A stretch of 64,000 nucleotides of DNA from Carnegiea gigantea (lineage: Eukaryota > Streptophyta > Magnoliopsida > Caryophyllales > Cactaceae), in NCBI GenBank assembly GCA_029747015.1, contig JAKOGI010000526.1, positions 124,001 to 188,000 on the forward strand, written 5' to 3'. The position numbers and the translations under genes are program-made. The notes beneath the pieces were generated by a model. The model saw nothing but the letters and a program-made list of their open reading frames with translations, was not told where the DNA came from and did not search any database. Below, in pieces: positions 1-11,043 of this stretch (the first letter of the stretch is position 1; every line of letters begins with the position of its first letter).

Positions 1-451
1 TTGCAAAGTTTAGCCACTTCCTTGACCCCCTTGAGCTTAGTAGGATCTTCCTTGAGCTGAGAAAGGAGCGTAGGAGAGTGGGCTTGATGGTCTCCATGAT
101 GAAATGCAAGGTACTCTTGATCCCCATTTGGAAAACCCATTTGGAAAAGGCACTTTGAAGTTCAAATAAAACTCCATAAAGTGTCTTTTGTCATGAAATT
201 CAAATATTGGAACCAAAGAAGGGCCTTGCCATGCATGAATTTGTATGGAGTTTACCTCCCATGAAGTTGAGTTGAAAGAATGAAAATGATACCCTTGAAA
301 ATATACATCACTGACTATGGGATCCATTCCCATTCCTAGGGTAGAGGGCTTCTAGTCGCTCCCTCAAAGTAGCCATGGGAATGTCCGAGTTGACATGGGG
401 CCTTGGAGTGAGGTAGGACCCGATCTGAGATTCACCATTATTCCTCGACAT
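1..451 (-). pseudogene. Element H: broken start of a gag-like ORF
   Basis: Read on the minus strand, an ATG at 451 opens a short frame beginning MSRNNGESQIGSYL and ending at a stop near 308, after the segment ATLRERLEALYPRNG. Beyond the stop the frame is lost, although short open pieces continue to the left edge (for example QLKEDPTKLKGVKEVAKL at the very edge). Its place downstream of a PBS and a leader ORF on the same strand fits the first structural gene (gag) of the H retrotransposon, whose pol and 3' LTR would lie left of the window. No zinc knuckle or capsid motif is visible, so the gag call rests on position only. Confidence 0.35.
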
Positions 452-967
452 CCTGCTTGGGAAACAGACTGAGTTTAGTTACTTCCATAATAGTTCGCAA
501 CACATGTGCTACTATAGTTTAGTAGGACATCTTATGCTATTGTATCATACACAGTAAACGTACAGTTTTGTTCACAGTCACATTCACTTGCCATGCTGAT
601 GTAGCCTAGTTTCTTCTTCACATGTCCTATACACATCTCATTAACACTAATAACATTCACATATAAATACATATACAATATAAATTCACAATTCTGAGCC
701 AATCATGATAAATAGTTGCATCGATGCAACTCAATAAGCTTCTAATGCTTAGATTTGAAATGGTAACTGTTCAACAGACCAATACTATCATTACATAAGT
801 ACTGAATAAAACTTCTTAGTTCATATTGGCTAGCAAAAGGGAAGGATAAAATAAACAGTACAGTCTTTAAAAGCGAAACCTCCAGTAACTACTAGTATAT
901 ACTAGTTAGGCGTGTCCACTAGGCAGGTACCACAACACATCCTACCATAGCTTCCCAACTTCCAACG
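452..967. other. Element H leader, no gene seen
   Basis: AT-rich internal sequence between the acidic ORF and the gag-like start of H. I see no open frame, RNA gene or repeat of note. Confidence 0.4.
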
Positions 968-1803
968 AGCAACCTCAGGCTTGGGTTCCTCCTCAACTGA
1001 GTCCTCTCCTAGGTCTTCCCTTACTGGATGCTCTTCCTGGAGGTCCTCATCATCTAAGGGCTCTTCCTCAAGGTCCTCTTCCAGCTTTTCCTGTTCTATA
1101 GGGTCTTCCTCGGGATCATCATCATCTAAGGATTATTTCTCAGGGTCCTCTTCTGGGTCTTCCTTTTCCATAGGGTCTTCCTTGGGGTTATCCTCATCTA
1201 AGGGTTCCTCCCTAGGGTTTCCTTCTTTAATAAGTTCCCCTCCCAGTTCCTCCTCCCTATCCACAAGCGTGTTTCCCCCTATAGACTATTCTTCTTCAAT
1301 ATCGTCCTTTACTGGGGATGGTAGGGTCTCATTCTCAATATCAGGGGGGGAGGTTGATCATAGTGGCCCATATATATAAGATGGTCCACTAGCCCTACTA
1401 GGTTCATTCCTGTAGCTTCCAAGCCATATAAGCAACACCTATCGAAGAAACTAAACAATCCAGTCTTAGGGTAAACCTCTCTTACCTTATAATGCCACAC
1501 TAGGTCACCCAAGAGGGTTAGAGGAAAGAATAGGGCATGATTGCTCCCAAACCTTAAATAGTTGTTTGGTATCTCCTCTAGTCTCCCATGAATAAAAGCC
1601 TCGACCCATTCTAGGTGTCTAGCTAGACTAACCTTGGGCCTCTTTTCCGTCCTCTGATAGCAGCAATGACGACCCATGCAACCATAATGATGAATCCTAT
1701 TCATCCTATACATTAACAAGTCCCAATCAGGCACATGTTCACAAGTAAACACATGCAGACATGCCCCTTTTTTCGTCCTACGCTCACGCTCCATGTAGTC
1801 CAT
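968..1803 (-). pseudogene. Element H: pre-gag ORF with acidic repeat tail
   Basis: An ATG at 1803, about 70 bp inside the PBS, opens a 164-residue frame that I do not recognise. It is rich in aromatic, Cys and His residues (for example HHYGCMGRHCCYQR, residues about 38-51, and WVEAFIHGRLEEIPNN). The frame runs into a 7-C run at 1344-1350. Shifting by one base there opens a continuation, broken by TAG and TAA stops, made of Asp/Glu/Pro-rich imperfect repeats such as DDDDPEEDP, EEPLDDED and NPKEDPMEKEDPEEDP, down to about 968. Together this would be a protein of about 280 residues with a globular N-terminal half and a strongly acidic tail. An extra ORF between 5' LTR and gag is known in some plant gypsy lineages such as Ogre, but I cannot show homology to it. 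Confidence 0.45.
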
Positions 1804-1874
1804 AGGTCTACAGGTTATACTTTTTTATTTCTAGTTAAAATATTTTAGGCTAGCCTTCAGGTCAGTCCACTTGA

Positions 1875-1886
1875 GCTTTAATACCA
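1875..1886 (-). other. Primer-binding site of element H (tRNA-iMet type)
   Basis: The minus strand reads TGGTATTAAAGC three bases inside the LTR end, close to TGGTATCAGAGC, the complement of the 3' end of plant initiator tRNA-Met. It fixes the orientation of H (minus) and the inner end of its 5' LTR. Confidence 0.75.
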
Positions 1887-1889
1887 TTT

Positions 1890-2039
1890 TGTAACACCCC
1901 AATTTTGTAATTCCTCTTATTTACTAATATTAACCTATGTGGCAGCGAAAAAACCTAAGTGTGTGTTGCCGCCATATTTCCTTCACGAAAATACCAAGCT
2001 GAGTATCAACTAAAACTTTAATACAGGTTTATTCTCAAG
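1890..2039 (-). repeat. Element H 5' LTR, PBS-side fragment
   Basis: The plus strand begins TGTAACACCCC at 1890, so the LTR ends in ACA on the minus strand, next to the PBS. The LTR is interrupted after 2039 by element A and resumes at 8763. 2035-2039 (TCAAG) is one copy of the target duplication made by A. Confidence 0.75.
2035..2039. repeat. Target-site duplication of element A (left)
   Basis: TCAAG immediately precedes the LTR of A at 2040 and is repeated exactly at 8763-8767 after the other LTR. A 5-bp duplication is the usual Ty3/gypsy integrase footprint. Confidence 0.9.
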
Positions 2040-3166
2040 TGATATATTCTAGCCTCACTAATGCACAAGATAGCAAAAGGGAGTCAAGAATGCACACGAG
2101 CAGATTGATAGTCACTTGGAACTGAAAAGAGATATGTGAAGATAAAAGAATAAGTAGGCTAGCAAGGGTGACCCAAATGACCCACCTTAGTTCACACACT
2201 TAGGTAATCTTCCTAGCTTAACTAAGTTATAGAACTTAATCACCTTCTTAGTGGAATCAAGAAGACCTAGAGGCCCACTTGAGGTTGCCACATTCAAGAT
2301 ACAACACTAGGATTTCAAGAGAGAAAGAGAGAGCTTTCTTAACTCAAGCTTATGCATTCATTCAAAGTTGTGATGCAAAAGGGAAGTGGCTGGCTTTTAA
2401 AGAAACAAATCAGCCAATTCAAACTTCAAACTCAGTTACGGGGACCGAAAGTACAAAGGGGGAGTGGGGAAGGGTCAATCCGGCTACCCTAAGTACAAAG
2501 CAAGTCTAATCCACCATTGGCCACCTCATTAGGACTAATGATGCTCCTAAATAAGGTGTCACGCTTTTTAGGCAGCCTAATTGCATTAGTACAAGTCAAC
2601 TTACAGCAAAAGTACAAGAGAAACCCAAGAAGAAGGACACTTGTTCCGGCCGGTGTATAACCGGGTAAAGGGGTGTTTTGCTTATACTTTCAACTGGATA
2701 AAAGCAGCACAAGGGGGTGCTTTGGGGCCCCTTTGAACACCTTGCTTGATAAATATTTATGTCTTCTTTCATGTCGCAACAGTTTCAAAAAGGTTGGACT
2801 TTAGTAGGTCAACTTAATCTCCCTTGAATCTAGCCTTCATTGGATTTACGCAGAACTGCACCATCAGAAAGAAGTTGGTGGTTGACCTAGCAAATGATTT
2901 ACAAATGCCTTAAAACTTGATTTATTTGAAAGATAACATCTTAAACTTAAAGGGGGTGGTCGATGCAATCAATCATCCCCTCAGTAGCTAGTCCCAAAAG
3001 AAAGACAAAATTAGGCCAATTTTCGATTGAACTGGACAGGTTGCTGTTGGACTGATTAAGGGTGTTTCTAACTAAGGTCTACACTTCCTTGATTTCGTTG
3101 GTGTTGCTGGACTCTTTTAGGCTTAAGGGGGAGAGGTTAGAAGGTTTAATGAGATGGTCCCCATCA
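2040..3166 (-). repeat. Element A 3' LTR
   Basis: The plus strand starts TGATATATTCTAGCC and ends CCCCATCA, so on the element strand it is TGATGGGG...TATCA. It is about 1127 bp and matches 7638-8762 throughout. The last part of the integrase frame runs into it. Confidence 0.9.
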
Positions 3167-4458
3167 TACTTCCCAGTTTGATTGGAGTTTAACCTCAAAC
3201 TTGGAAGCTCTTCATCTTCCTCATAGTATGGGCTTATGTCAGCCACATTAAAGGTGGCGGAAACTCCATACTCATCAGGAAGGTCTACCTTATATGCATT
3301 TGGACCAACCTTCTCAAGTACCTTAAATGGACCATCCGACCTTGGCATGAGTTTGGACTTCCGTTTGCTTGGGAATCTCTCCTTCCTCAAATGAATCCAC
3401 ACCAAATGAACAGGATGAAAATAAGCCTCCTTCCGATGCTTGTCGGCATGTGACTTAGCTTGCTCATTGGATTTCTCAATCCGTTCCCTTACATTGGCAT
3501 GAAGATCTTAGGTTTCTTTGGCTCTCTTCTCGGCCTCGCAACTAAACTTAGTTGGATTAGGAATTAGGACCAAATCTAATGGAGTTCTTAGATTGCAACC
3601 ATACACCACTTGAAAGGGGGAAAGGCTTGTGGTTTTACTTAGTGTTTGGTTATGGTTTTACTTAGTGTTCGGTTGAAGGCAAACTCGGTATGGCAAAGAA
3701 ACTCATCCCACCCCTTCATGCTTTTCTTGACTATAACCCGAAGCAAGGTCCCCAAAGTAGGGTTACCTCTGTTTGGCTGTCCATTTGTGAGTGGTAAGTT
3801 GTAATAAACTTTAGGGGAGTGCCTAGCTTCCTCCATAAGGTGAGCCAAAAGTGACTCAAGAACTTAGGGTGCTGATCCGAGTCCATGCTCCTTGGAATAC
3901 CGTGAAGACACACAATCTCCTTGAAGTAGAGATTAGGAACATGAGAGGCATCATTGTGGTCTGACAAGCCATCAATTGAGCCATCTTTGAGAATCTAGCC
4001 ACCACCACCATTGTAGGATCCTTGTGTCTTTGCGTTCTTGGTAATCCCGTGATGAAATACAAGCTAACATCCCCCCATGGACCATGAGGAACAGGAAATG
4101 GTGAGTAAAGACCATGAGGACAAAGGTGACTCTTGGCAAGTTGGCATGTGGAGCATCTTTTCACGTAATGCTTAATATCCTTTGACATGCTCGACCAATA
4201 GTAATGCTCTTTAAGCATGGAATAAGTCTTTTCTATGCTGAATTGGCCAGCCAAGGCACCTCCATGGAGCTCTTGAATCAAAAGTTCCCTGAATCCACAC
4301 TTCGGGATGCATAGCCGGCTTCCTTTGAAAAGAAACCCATGCTCCAAATGAAACAATCCATGAGCATGGCTAGTGCATTTCCCATAGATTTCCTTGAAAT
4401 CCTCATATTGGGTATACATCCCCTTAACACACTCAAAACCAAGGACTTTAGATTTCAA
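3079..4458 (-). pseudogene. Element A integrase (broken)
   Basis: Minus-strand remnants of a gypsy integrase. The N-terminal zinc-binding region is readable at about 4300-4125 (ELHGGALAGQFSIEKT, then CSTCQLAKS). The core starts with SLYFITGLPR where the first catalytic Asp is expected after SL, so that Asp is replaced by Tyr. Further core pieces lie at 3639-3967 in shifted frames. The C-terminal frame (3405 down to 3079) contains WIHLRKERFPSKRKSKLMPR, then SDGPFKVLEKVGPNAYKVDL, the GPY/F-type module that follows the integrase core in Ty3/gypsy elements. No chromodomain is evident. The frame crosses the 3' LTR boundary at 3166. Several frameshifts and stops make it non-functional. Confidence 0.85.
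3167..3176 (-). other. Polypurine tract of element A
   Basis: The minus strand reads ACTGGGAAGTA up to the LTR start TGATGGGG. It is weaker than the matching tract in B2 (GTGGGGAGGA) but sits in the same place, where plus-strand DNA synthesis is primed. Confidence 0.6.
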
Positions 4459-4545
4459 GGTAGACAGTCAGAGGTACCTTCTTGACAATGCATCCGCACC
4501 CTTGTTCATCTTCCCGGCCTTGTGATAGCTCATGAAATGGAAGGA

Positions 4546-5700
4546 TTATAAGTATTCAGCCCATTTTGCATGCCTTGGGTTAAGCTTGCGTTGACTTTGA
4601 ATGAATTTAAGTGCTTCATGATCCGAATAGAGAATGAACTCTCCTCCCACCAAGTAATGCCGCCAATGCTCCAAAGCTCTCACAATTGCATAGAACTCTT
4701 TGTCATAAGTGGAGTACTTCCTCTTTGGATCATTGAGTTTTTCACTAAAGAAAGCCACAGGCCTCTTTTCTTGAGACAAGGCACTTCCTATCCCATACTG
4801 GAGGCATCACATTCCACTTCAAAAACATTGGAGAAGCTTGGAAGGGTTAGAATCGGTGCACTAGTAAGATTGAACTTGATTTCCTCAAAGGCTCTATGAG
4901 CTTGGTCAATCCACTCAAACCATTTAGCCTTGAGAACTTCAGTCATGGGACCAACAATAGAGCTAAAATTCTTTATAAACCTCCTATAAAAAGAGGCTCG
5001 ATCATGAAAACTTCGAACTTGTTGAATTAAGGTGGGAATGGGCCACTCACGGATGGCCTTGATTTTACTTTCATCAACGTGAATTCCTTGGGCCAAGACA
5101 ACATATCCTAAGAATATGACTTGTGAAGAGAAAAAGTGACATTTCTCTATGTTCCCATAAAGCTTCTGTTGAACTAGGAAGCCTAATACTTGGTGCAAGT
5201 GTTTGGCATGCTCTTCTTCGCTCTTGCTATACACCAATATATCATCGAAGTAGACAACAACAAACTTGCCGATGAGGGGCTTTAGAACTTGGTTCATAAG
5301 CCTCATGAAAGTGCTTGATGCGTTAGCCAATCCGAATGGCATTACAAGCCACTCATAAAGGTCTCCTTTAGTTTTAAAAGCCGTCTTTCACTCATCTCCT
5401 TCATTGATTCAAATTTGTTAATAGCCACTTCTAAGATCAATCTTAGGAAAGATGGTGGCTCTATGAAGCTCATCTAGAAGGTCCTCCAATCGTGGTATAG
5501 GAAAGCGATATTTGATAGTGATATTGTTGATTGCTCTACTATCCACACACATCCTCATGCTACTATCCTTCTTAGGTACAAGTAACGCAGGCACGACATA
5601 AGAGCTTAGGCTTTCATAGATCAATCCCTTAGCTAGTAGCTCATCTACTTGCCTTTACACTTCTTGTGTTTCTTGAGGGTTCATATAGTAGGCCGGCTTG
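4546..5700 (-). pseudogene. Element A reverse transcriptase and RNase H (broken)
   Basis: Minus strand. The RT N-terminal part (5624 to 5418) has [20 protein letters not shown] and [15 protein letters not shown]. The palm follows in another frame (5342 to 4788) with [20 protein letters not shown] and the polymerase motif [13 protein letters not shown], both Asp intact. RNase H starts at [11 protein letters not shown] (DAS Asp present), then breaks and continues 4779-4546 with KEFYAIVRALEHWRHYLVGG and YSDHEALKFIQ (Glu and Asp present). The fragments are separated by stops or shifts near 5342-5418 and 4780-4790. Gene order RT then RNase H, followed by integrase, is Ty3/gypsy. Confidence 0.88.
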
Positions 5701-6370
5701 TTTGGGAGTGTGGCACCGGGGATGATGTCAATTTTGTGCTGTATAGACCTTTTGGGAGGGAGGCTATAGGGTATCTTGTTTGGAAAGAAATGTTCAAAGG
5801 CCTTGAGAAGGGGAAAAAGCAAAGGATGGGAAGATTCCTTAGCTTTGGCCGGTTCATGGCCAAGTAAAATCCACTCTTTGAAATCATCATATTCACAGAG
5901 TTGGGAATAGAGAAGGGTAGTAAGAAAGACATACATGCTAGGAGTGCCTTGAGGTTTTCTTTAGGAGGTGGGTTTCAAAAGGGTGAGGATAATCTTCTTA
6001 TGGTCTTTAGTGAAAGTGTTTGTGCTTAATCGGCCATCATGCTTAACACTTCTATCAAAGAGCCATAGACGTCCCAAGAGGACATAACAAACATCCATAG
6101 GTACAATATCACACTAAATCTTATCTTTATAGTTCTTTCCAATGGAAAAGTAAGCAAACATTGAGAAGAGATTTATAAGCCTTTACCTTGATTGAGCCAT
6201 TAGATGGTGTAAGGGATTAGGTGTGGTGAGATCGAGAGCTTGAGCTTCTCTATAAGATTCTTGGAAGCAACATTGGTATAACTTCCCCTATCTATAATGA
6301 GAGAACAAACCTTCCTCTTTACGGTGCATCGAGTTTGGAAGATGTTTTCTCTTTATTCCTAGTCATTTTG
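5701..6370 (-). pseudogene. Element A protease and linker to RT (broken)
   Basis: On the minus strand near 6330-6285 the protease active-site region reads CSLIIDRGSYTNV, where related copies have IIDGGSC. The Asp is present but the following Gly is Arg and the Cys is Tyr. Downstream the linker to RT is readable at about 5936-5660 ([45 protein letters not shown]). Stops interrupt the frame several times. Confidence 0.7.
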
Positions 6371-7532
6371 GAAAGCTAAATTGCTTAATGCTTGCCTGAT
6401 CATAAGCATTTCTCCTTCATCTGGGCCTTCTTTAACCTCTTGAAGGGATTCAGTCATGAGAAGTTCCTTTTCCCCTTTATTATTTTCCTCCTCTAGCTCC
6501 TCATAAGAAGCTTTGTATTCGGCCAACTTAATCACTCTTTTGTTAGGGCATTTGGATGCATAGTGCCCAAGCCCTGACATCAAAAACACCATTTCTTGTC
6601 CATAGGTTTAAGGGGTTTGTTTTGAGGGAGTTTATGGGGCAGTAGGTGGAGGGGGTCTTGGGGTTGTGTTTGGCGCAGATTTGGGAGGGTTATAAGATGG
6701 CTTTTGGAGTGGGTAAGGCCATGGGTTACGCTTAGAAACCATGCCCTTTGTTTGATCCTCTTTTGTAACTCCACTCTGTGAGCTAAGACACTAAGCTCAT
6801 CCAAGGAAGTACAAGGGTGGAGTTCAACCACATGAGCAATCTCTTCATTCAAACCACTCAAGTACCTAATCAAGGTTTGAGACTCATCCTCCTTCAAATC
6901 ACACTTCAAGAGTAATTGTTCAAAGTCTCTAGTGTGCTCTTCTACACTCTTAGACCCTTATTTGACATGGTGGAGTTTAAGAAAGTTGTCATGAAGATAA
7001 TGGGGGGTAAGAATTTGGACTTGAGTTTAGCTTTCATTTCCTCCCAAGTCTTAATCTCCTTTTTACCCTTCCTAACTCTCTTAGCAACAACATTTGATCA
7101 CCAAATAGAAGTACATTTCCTAGGCTTCAAAGCAACAAGTTTTACCTTCTTGTCTTCGGGGACGTCCTTAAACTCAATGACCCCTTTAACGATTTGAAGC
7201 TAATCCACGAACAAGTTCTGATCAAGTTGGCCTTCAAATTTAGGAAGATCCACCTTGAAATCATTGTAGCTTCTTTCTTGAGGACTTCAGTGCCTCCTTG
7301 GTCTCCTCGCATAAACATCTTCACTAGAGTCACCAAGTGAATTGCTTTCTTCCTTCTCGGAGTCATCCAAATCAGCTTGTTTGCTTACACTTATAGAACT
7401 CTGCATGTTCCTCCTTTTTTCTTGCAACATTTGGCCAAGTTGTGATTATAGATACTTGACTTGTGCTTCTAATTTGACCTTTTCTCTCAAGGCTTGTTCA
7501 GCCAATTGATCAGGGGTAAGGCTGGAAGACAT
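6371..7532 (-). pseudogene. Element A gag (broken)
   Basis: Starts at the minus-strand ATG at 7532 (MSSSLTPDQLAEQALREK), the same start as in B2 (MSSSLTSEQVAEIALKEK). Capsid-like pieces follow (FKVDLPKFEGQLDQNLF; KKVKLVALKPRKCTSIWW), then a readable part from 6909 (SQTLIRYLSGLNEEIAHV). The zinc knuckle near 6590-6545 keeps GLGHYASKCPNKR, but its first Cys pair is damaged. An acidic linker (EELEEENNKGEKE; DEGEMLMIRQAL) leads to protease. There are several in-frame stops. Confidence 0.85.
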
Positions 7533-7623
7533 GTTATAACCGGGTTCTTTATGAACTTGGTTTGTGTTTGGCTAAGGGTTGTGTTTGGGGTTTTGGAAGC
7601 TATAGCCACAAGAAGATACCCAA

Positions 7624-7635
7624 GCCCTAATACCA
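7624..7635 (-). other. Primer-binding site of element A (tRNA-iMet type)
   Basis: The minus strand reads TGGTATTAGGGC two bases inside the 5' LTR, a two-mismatch version of the initiator tRNA-Met PBS TGGTATCAGAGC. Confidence 0.8.
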
Positions 7636-7637
7636 CT

Positions 7638-8762
7638 TAATGTATTCTGGCCTCAATAATGCACATGATAACAAAAGGGAGTCAAGAATGCACGCGGGCA
7701 TATTGAGAGTCACTTGGAACCGAAAGGAGATATGCGCAGATAGAAGAATAAGTAGGCTAGCAAGGGTGATCCGAATGACCCACCTTTGTTCACACACTTA
7801 CGCAATCTTCTTAGCGCAACTAAGTTACAGAACTTAATAACCTTCTTAGTTGAATCAGGAAGACCTAGAGACCCACTTGAGCTTTCCACACTCAAGATAG
7901 AACACTAGAATTTCAAGAGAGAAAGAGAGAGCTTTCTTAACTCAAGCTTTTGCATTCATTCCAAGTTGTGATGCAAAAGGGAAGTTGCTGGCTTTTGAAA
8001 AAGCAAATAAGCCAATTCAAACTTCAAACTCAGCTAAGGGGACTGAAAGTACAAAGGGGGAGTGGGGAAAGGTCATTTCAGCTACCCTAAGCACAGAGCA
8101 AGTCTAATCCACCTTTAGCCACCTCATTAGGTTTAATGATGCTCCCAAATGAGGTGTCAAGCTTTCTAGGCAGCCTAGTTACATTAGTACAAGTCAACTT
8201 GTAGCAAAAGTACAAGAGAAACCTAAGAAAAAGGACTCTTGGACCGGCTAGTGTATGACCGGGTAAAGGGGTATTTTGCTTATACTTTGACCTAGATAAA
8301 AGAAGCACAAGGAGTGATTTGGGGCCCTTTGAACACCTAGTTTGATAAATATTTATGTCTTCTTCTGTTCCCCAAAGTTTCAAAAAGGTCAGACTTTAGC
8401 AGGTCAACTTAATCTCCCTTGAATCTGGCCTTCACTGGATTTAAGGCAGAACTGCACCATCTGAAAGACATTACTGGTTGACCTAGCAAATGATCTCCCA
8501 ATACCTTGAAAGTTGATTTATTTGAAAGCTAACATCTTAGACCTAAAGGGGGTGGTCAATACAGTCAATCATCCCCTCAGTCGCTGGTCCTGAAAGACAG
8601 ACAAAACTAGGTCAATTCCGAGTTGAACTGGACAGGTTGCTGTTGGACTGATTTAGGGTGTTTCTGACCAAGGCCTGCACTTTCTTAGCTTTGTTAGTGC
8701 TGCTGGACTCCTGTAGGCTTGAGGGGGAGAGGTTAGAATGTTCAATGAGATGGTCCCCATCA
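7638..8762 (-). repeat. Element A 5' LTR
   Basis: About 1125 bp and collinear with 2040-3166. The plus strand begins TAATGTATTCTGG (TG changed to TA) and ends CCCCATCA, followed by the TSD copy TCAAG at 8763-8767. Confidence 0.9.
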
Positions 8763-10969
8763 TCAAGTCATAACGTAAGTGCGAGTCCTGACGACACATA
8801 CAACAATATCTAAATTGAATAACAATCTCTATAACAAGTCTAATCTGAAACTATTTCATTTCAACTGAATCATAGACAATGGGGCCTTTCTCTAATTTGG
8901 GTTCCCATCCCCATGCTCCTGCACTTCACCTAAAAACAAAACATTTGAAAAAGTGAGATAAACTCAATAATGACCACCCCTAACAGTCAAAATGTGCATA
9001 CAAATTCATTTCAAACCATTTTAGGGGTGGGGGACAAGCACAAGCAATTCAAAGTACTTATGCATTCTCAGCAAGAACATGTAACAATCTAAGTCCCACT
9101 TATTCAATTTCAGGTTAACAAGGGAGAGCGATCCCACTAGGTCTCATGTCCTATGCTTGGGTTTAATATAGCCACTTAACCATATCCTAGCCTACCATCA
9201 ATTCAGACAGTTACCGCTAACCTGGCCCACATCCATCCACAAGGTGGCATATGGCTACTGACATGCATGCACTTTTACCTAGGGATGGCTAATGGCCTTC
9301 AACAATACAAGAGTATAACTCCTCAGTCTCACCCACTCATCCAGTTACTTATACATTCAAAATTAACATGACCTTTAACCAGAATATAGCCCAATCCGAC
9401 CTATTCAGATCCAGAAACATTTGATTATCATTTTCGCAGCGAACATTCAAGATAAATGCAATAATTACCAGTTGAACAATCGCTTCAGTAAAAAATCCTA
9501 GTACAACCTCTCCACACATTTACCTAGGAAAGATCTATCAGACATCAATTCAAAACACATTCAGTTACCTTTCAAGCACATGTATAGTACATGTTTCCAA
9601 GGAATATTCAGAGGAGTTAGCGTAAGATTGTTACCTATTAGAATACATCGCCTAAGCTTGAGCTCAGAATGCTAGCTTGACCTGAAAACAATTACCCACA
9701 ATAGTTGTCTACTAGTGCCAATTCTTAGCTCGACTCTCTATAATCCCATTATGCCCAAATAATTTTTCTAAGCTTCTTCTTATACCCAATAATCAAATTA
9801 AACCATCAAATAAATTTTTAGGGAATATTAAAACTCCACACATGCCACTACCGCATACTTCCCAATCTATACTTAGATTTTACCCCCAACATTCCGGGAT
9901 CATAACCTTCACTCTCGAAGTCAAAATTTTAAGATTAAGCCCATTCTGGAAAGGCCGAACTATGAACTACAATGTTCCTTTAATGGCCATTGAACAATCT
10001 GACGCTAACTAGTTTAAAAATGAATAATTTACTAATCTATCCTAGTTACAGGTAGTTTTGCGCAGTCCCAGTGTATTGGTCATAACTTTCTTGTTTTCAC
10101 CCTGATTCATGCAATTAAAAATTTCCCAATCACAGGACATATATATCTACATTCCCTAAGGTTTTTATAATTTTTAGAGAGCCTGCAAATTACCAATAAA
10201 TTTGTAGAGTCAGTCTCAATCCTGCGTGTACAGAACGGTGTTTGCACTATAATATTTACGCTTGTTGTCAATCAATTTTGATTTAAATCCCTTCCCCAAC
10301 ATGCATATGATGCCTTTACCCAAAACTCCACTATTCTTAATCATCAAACGATCCAAGTCATAGAGAAAGGGAGAGTCTTTTACCTCGAAATGATTCATAA
10401 AACGAAGGAGATAACTTTAGGTTGTGTTATTCCTCCAGCTAAGTGCTCCCCTTCGGCATTTCTAGGACAGCGAGTAAGAAATCAGATTCAAAATGCCAAA
10501 ATATGGAGTTTTTATTAAGAATTTCAATTAACCACTAACATACTTGCTATAATTGTAAGAAGTTTCACAAGTTACCGAACCAAAGTGAGAAGGTAGGAGA
10601 GATGAAGGAGGGGCAGCGGCACTAGGGCAGGGGCAGCTAGGGTGAGAGACAGGGGGAGAGAGAGTGAGAGAGTGAGGCCAGTGAGAAAGAGAGTTAGCAA
10701 GTGAGAAAGAGAGGTGGTGTGGGGGAGAGAGTGAGGACAGGATGAGAGGGAAAGAAATTTAAAACATTAGGGCTTCCTCCTCTCCCATGCCTTCTTTTGC
10801 ATGACTATTTTTTCCCTTTCTTCCCTTTGGGAATAGGAATCCAAAGGACTAACATGCCCATGACTTGGACCGTTCAACTATCCTTTGGCTATTCCACTAA
10901 AATTCAAAAAATAAAATACTACGAGCTCAAGCATGCTAGTTCGGCCAATATCGTAATAATTATAAATAA

Positions 10970-11000
<31 letters not shown>

Positions 11001-11043
11001 ATCTCTGGGGTTTCATATCCTCGTCAGTTCTAGCATCCTTACA
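8763..11043 (-). repeat. Element H 5' LTR, main part
   Basis: Continuation of the LTR that starts at 1890, after removal of element A. It ends CATCCTTACA at 11043, so the element strand starts TGTAAGGATG. Without A and one TSD copy the LTR is about 2.4 kb, a size common in chromovirus-type plant LTRs. A purine-rich stretch lies at about 10590-10750 and a (TA)14 tract at 10973-11000. No gene is seen. The opposite LTR is outside the window. Confidence 0.7.
10973..11000. repeat. (TA)14 microsatellite
   Basis: 28 bp of perfect TA repeat just inside the outer end of the H LTR. Confidence 0.97.

Larger units (their letters stand above)
2040..8762 (-). mobile_element. Element A: complete, decayed Ty3/gypsy retrotransposon
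   Basis: A 6.7 kb element with two LTRs of about 1.1 kb, exact TSD TCAAG, a tRNA-iMet-type PBS and the minus-strand order gag, protease, RT, RNase H, integrase. All coding parts carry stops and frameshifts. LTR copies are close: in a hand-aligned 61-bp stretch (inside 2293-2355 and 7900-7960) I count three differences. It has the same LTR ends and clearly related proteins as B2 (39592-46419), so it is an older copy of that family. It split the 5' LTR of H and is therefore younger than H. Confidence 0.93.

Noticed and set aside
981..1379. 132-residue Ser-rich open frame on the plus strand
   Set aside because: It is the complement of the acidic Asp/Glu-rich repeat frame of element H. Ser-rich runs arise automatically opposite GAG/GAA/GAT codons, and the acidic frame fits its element.
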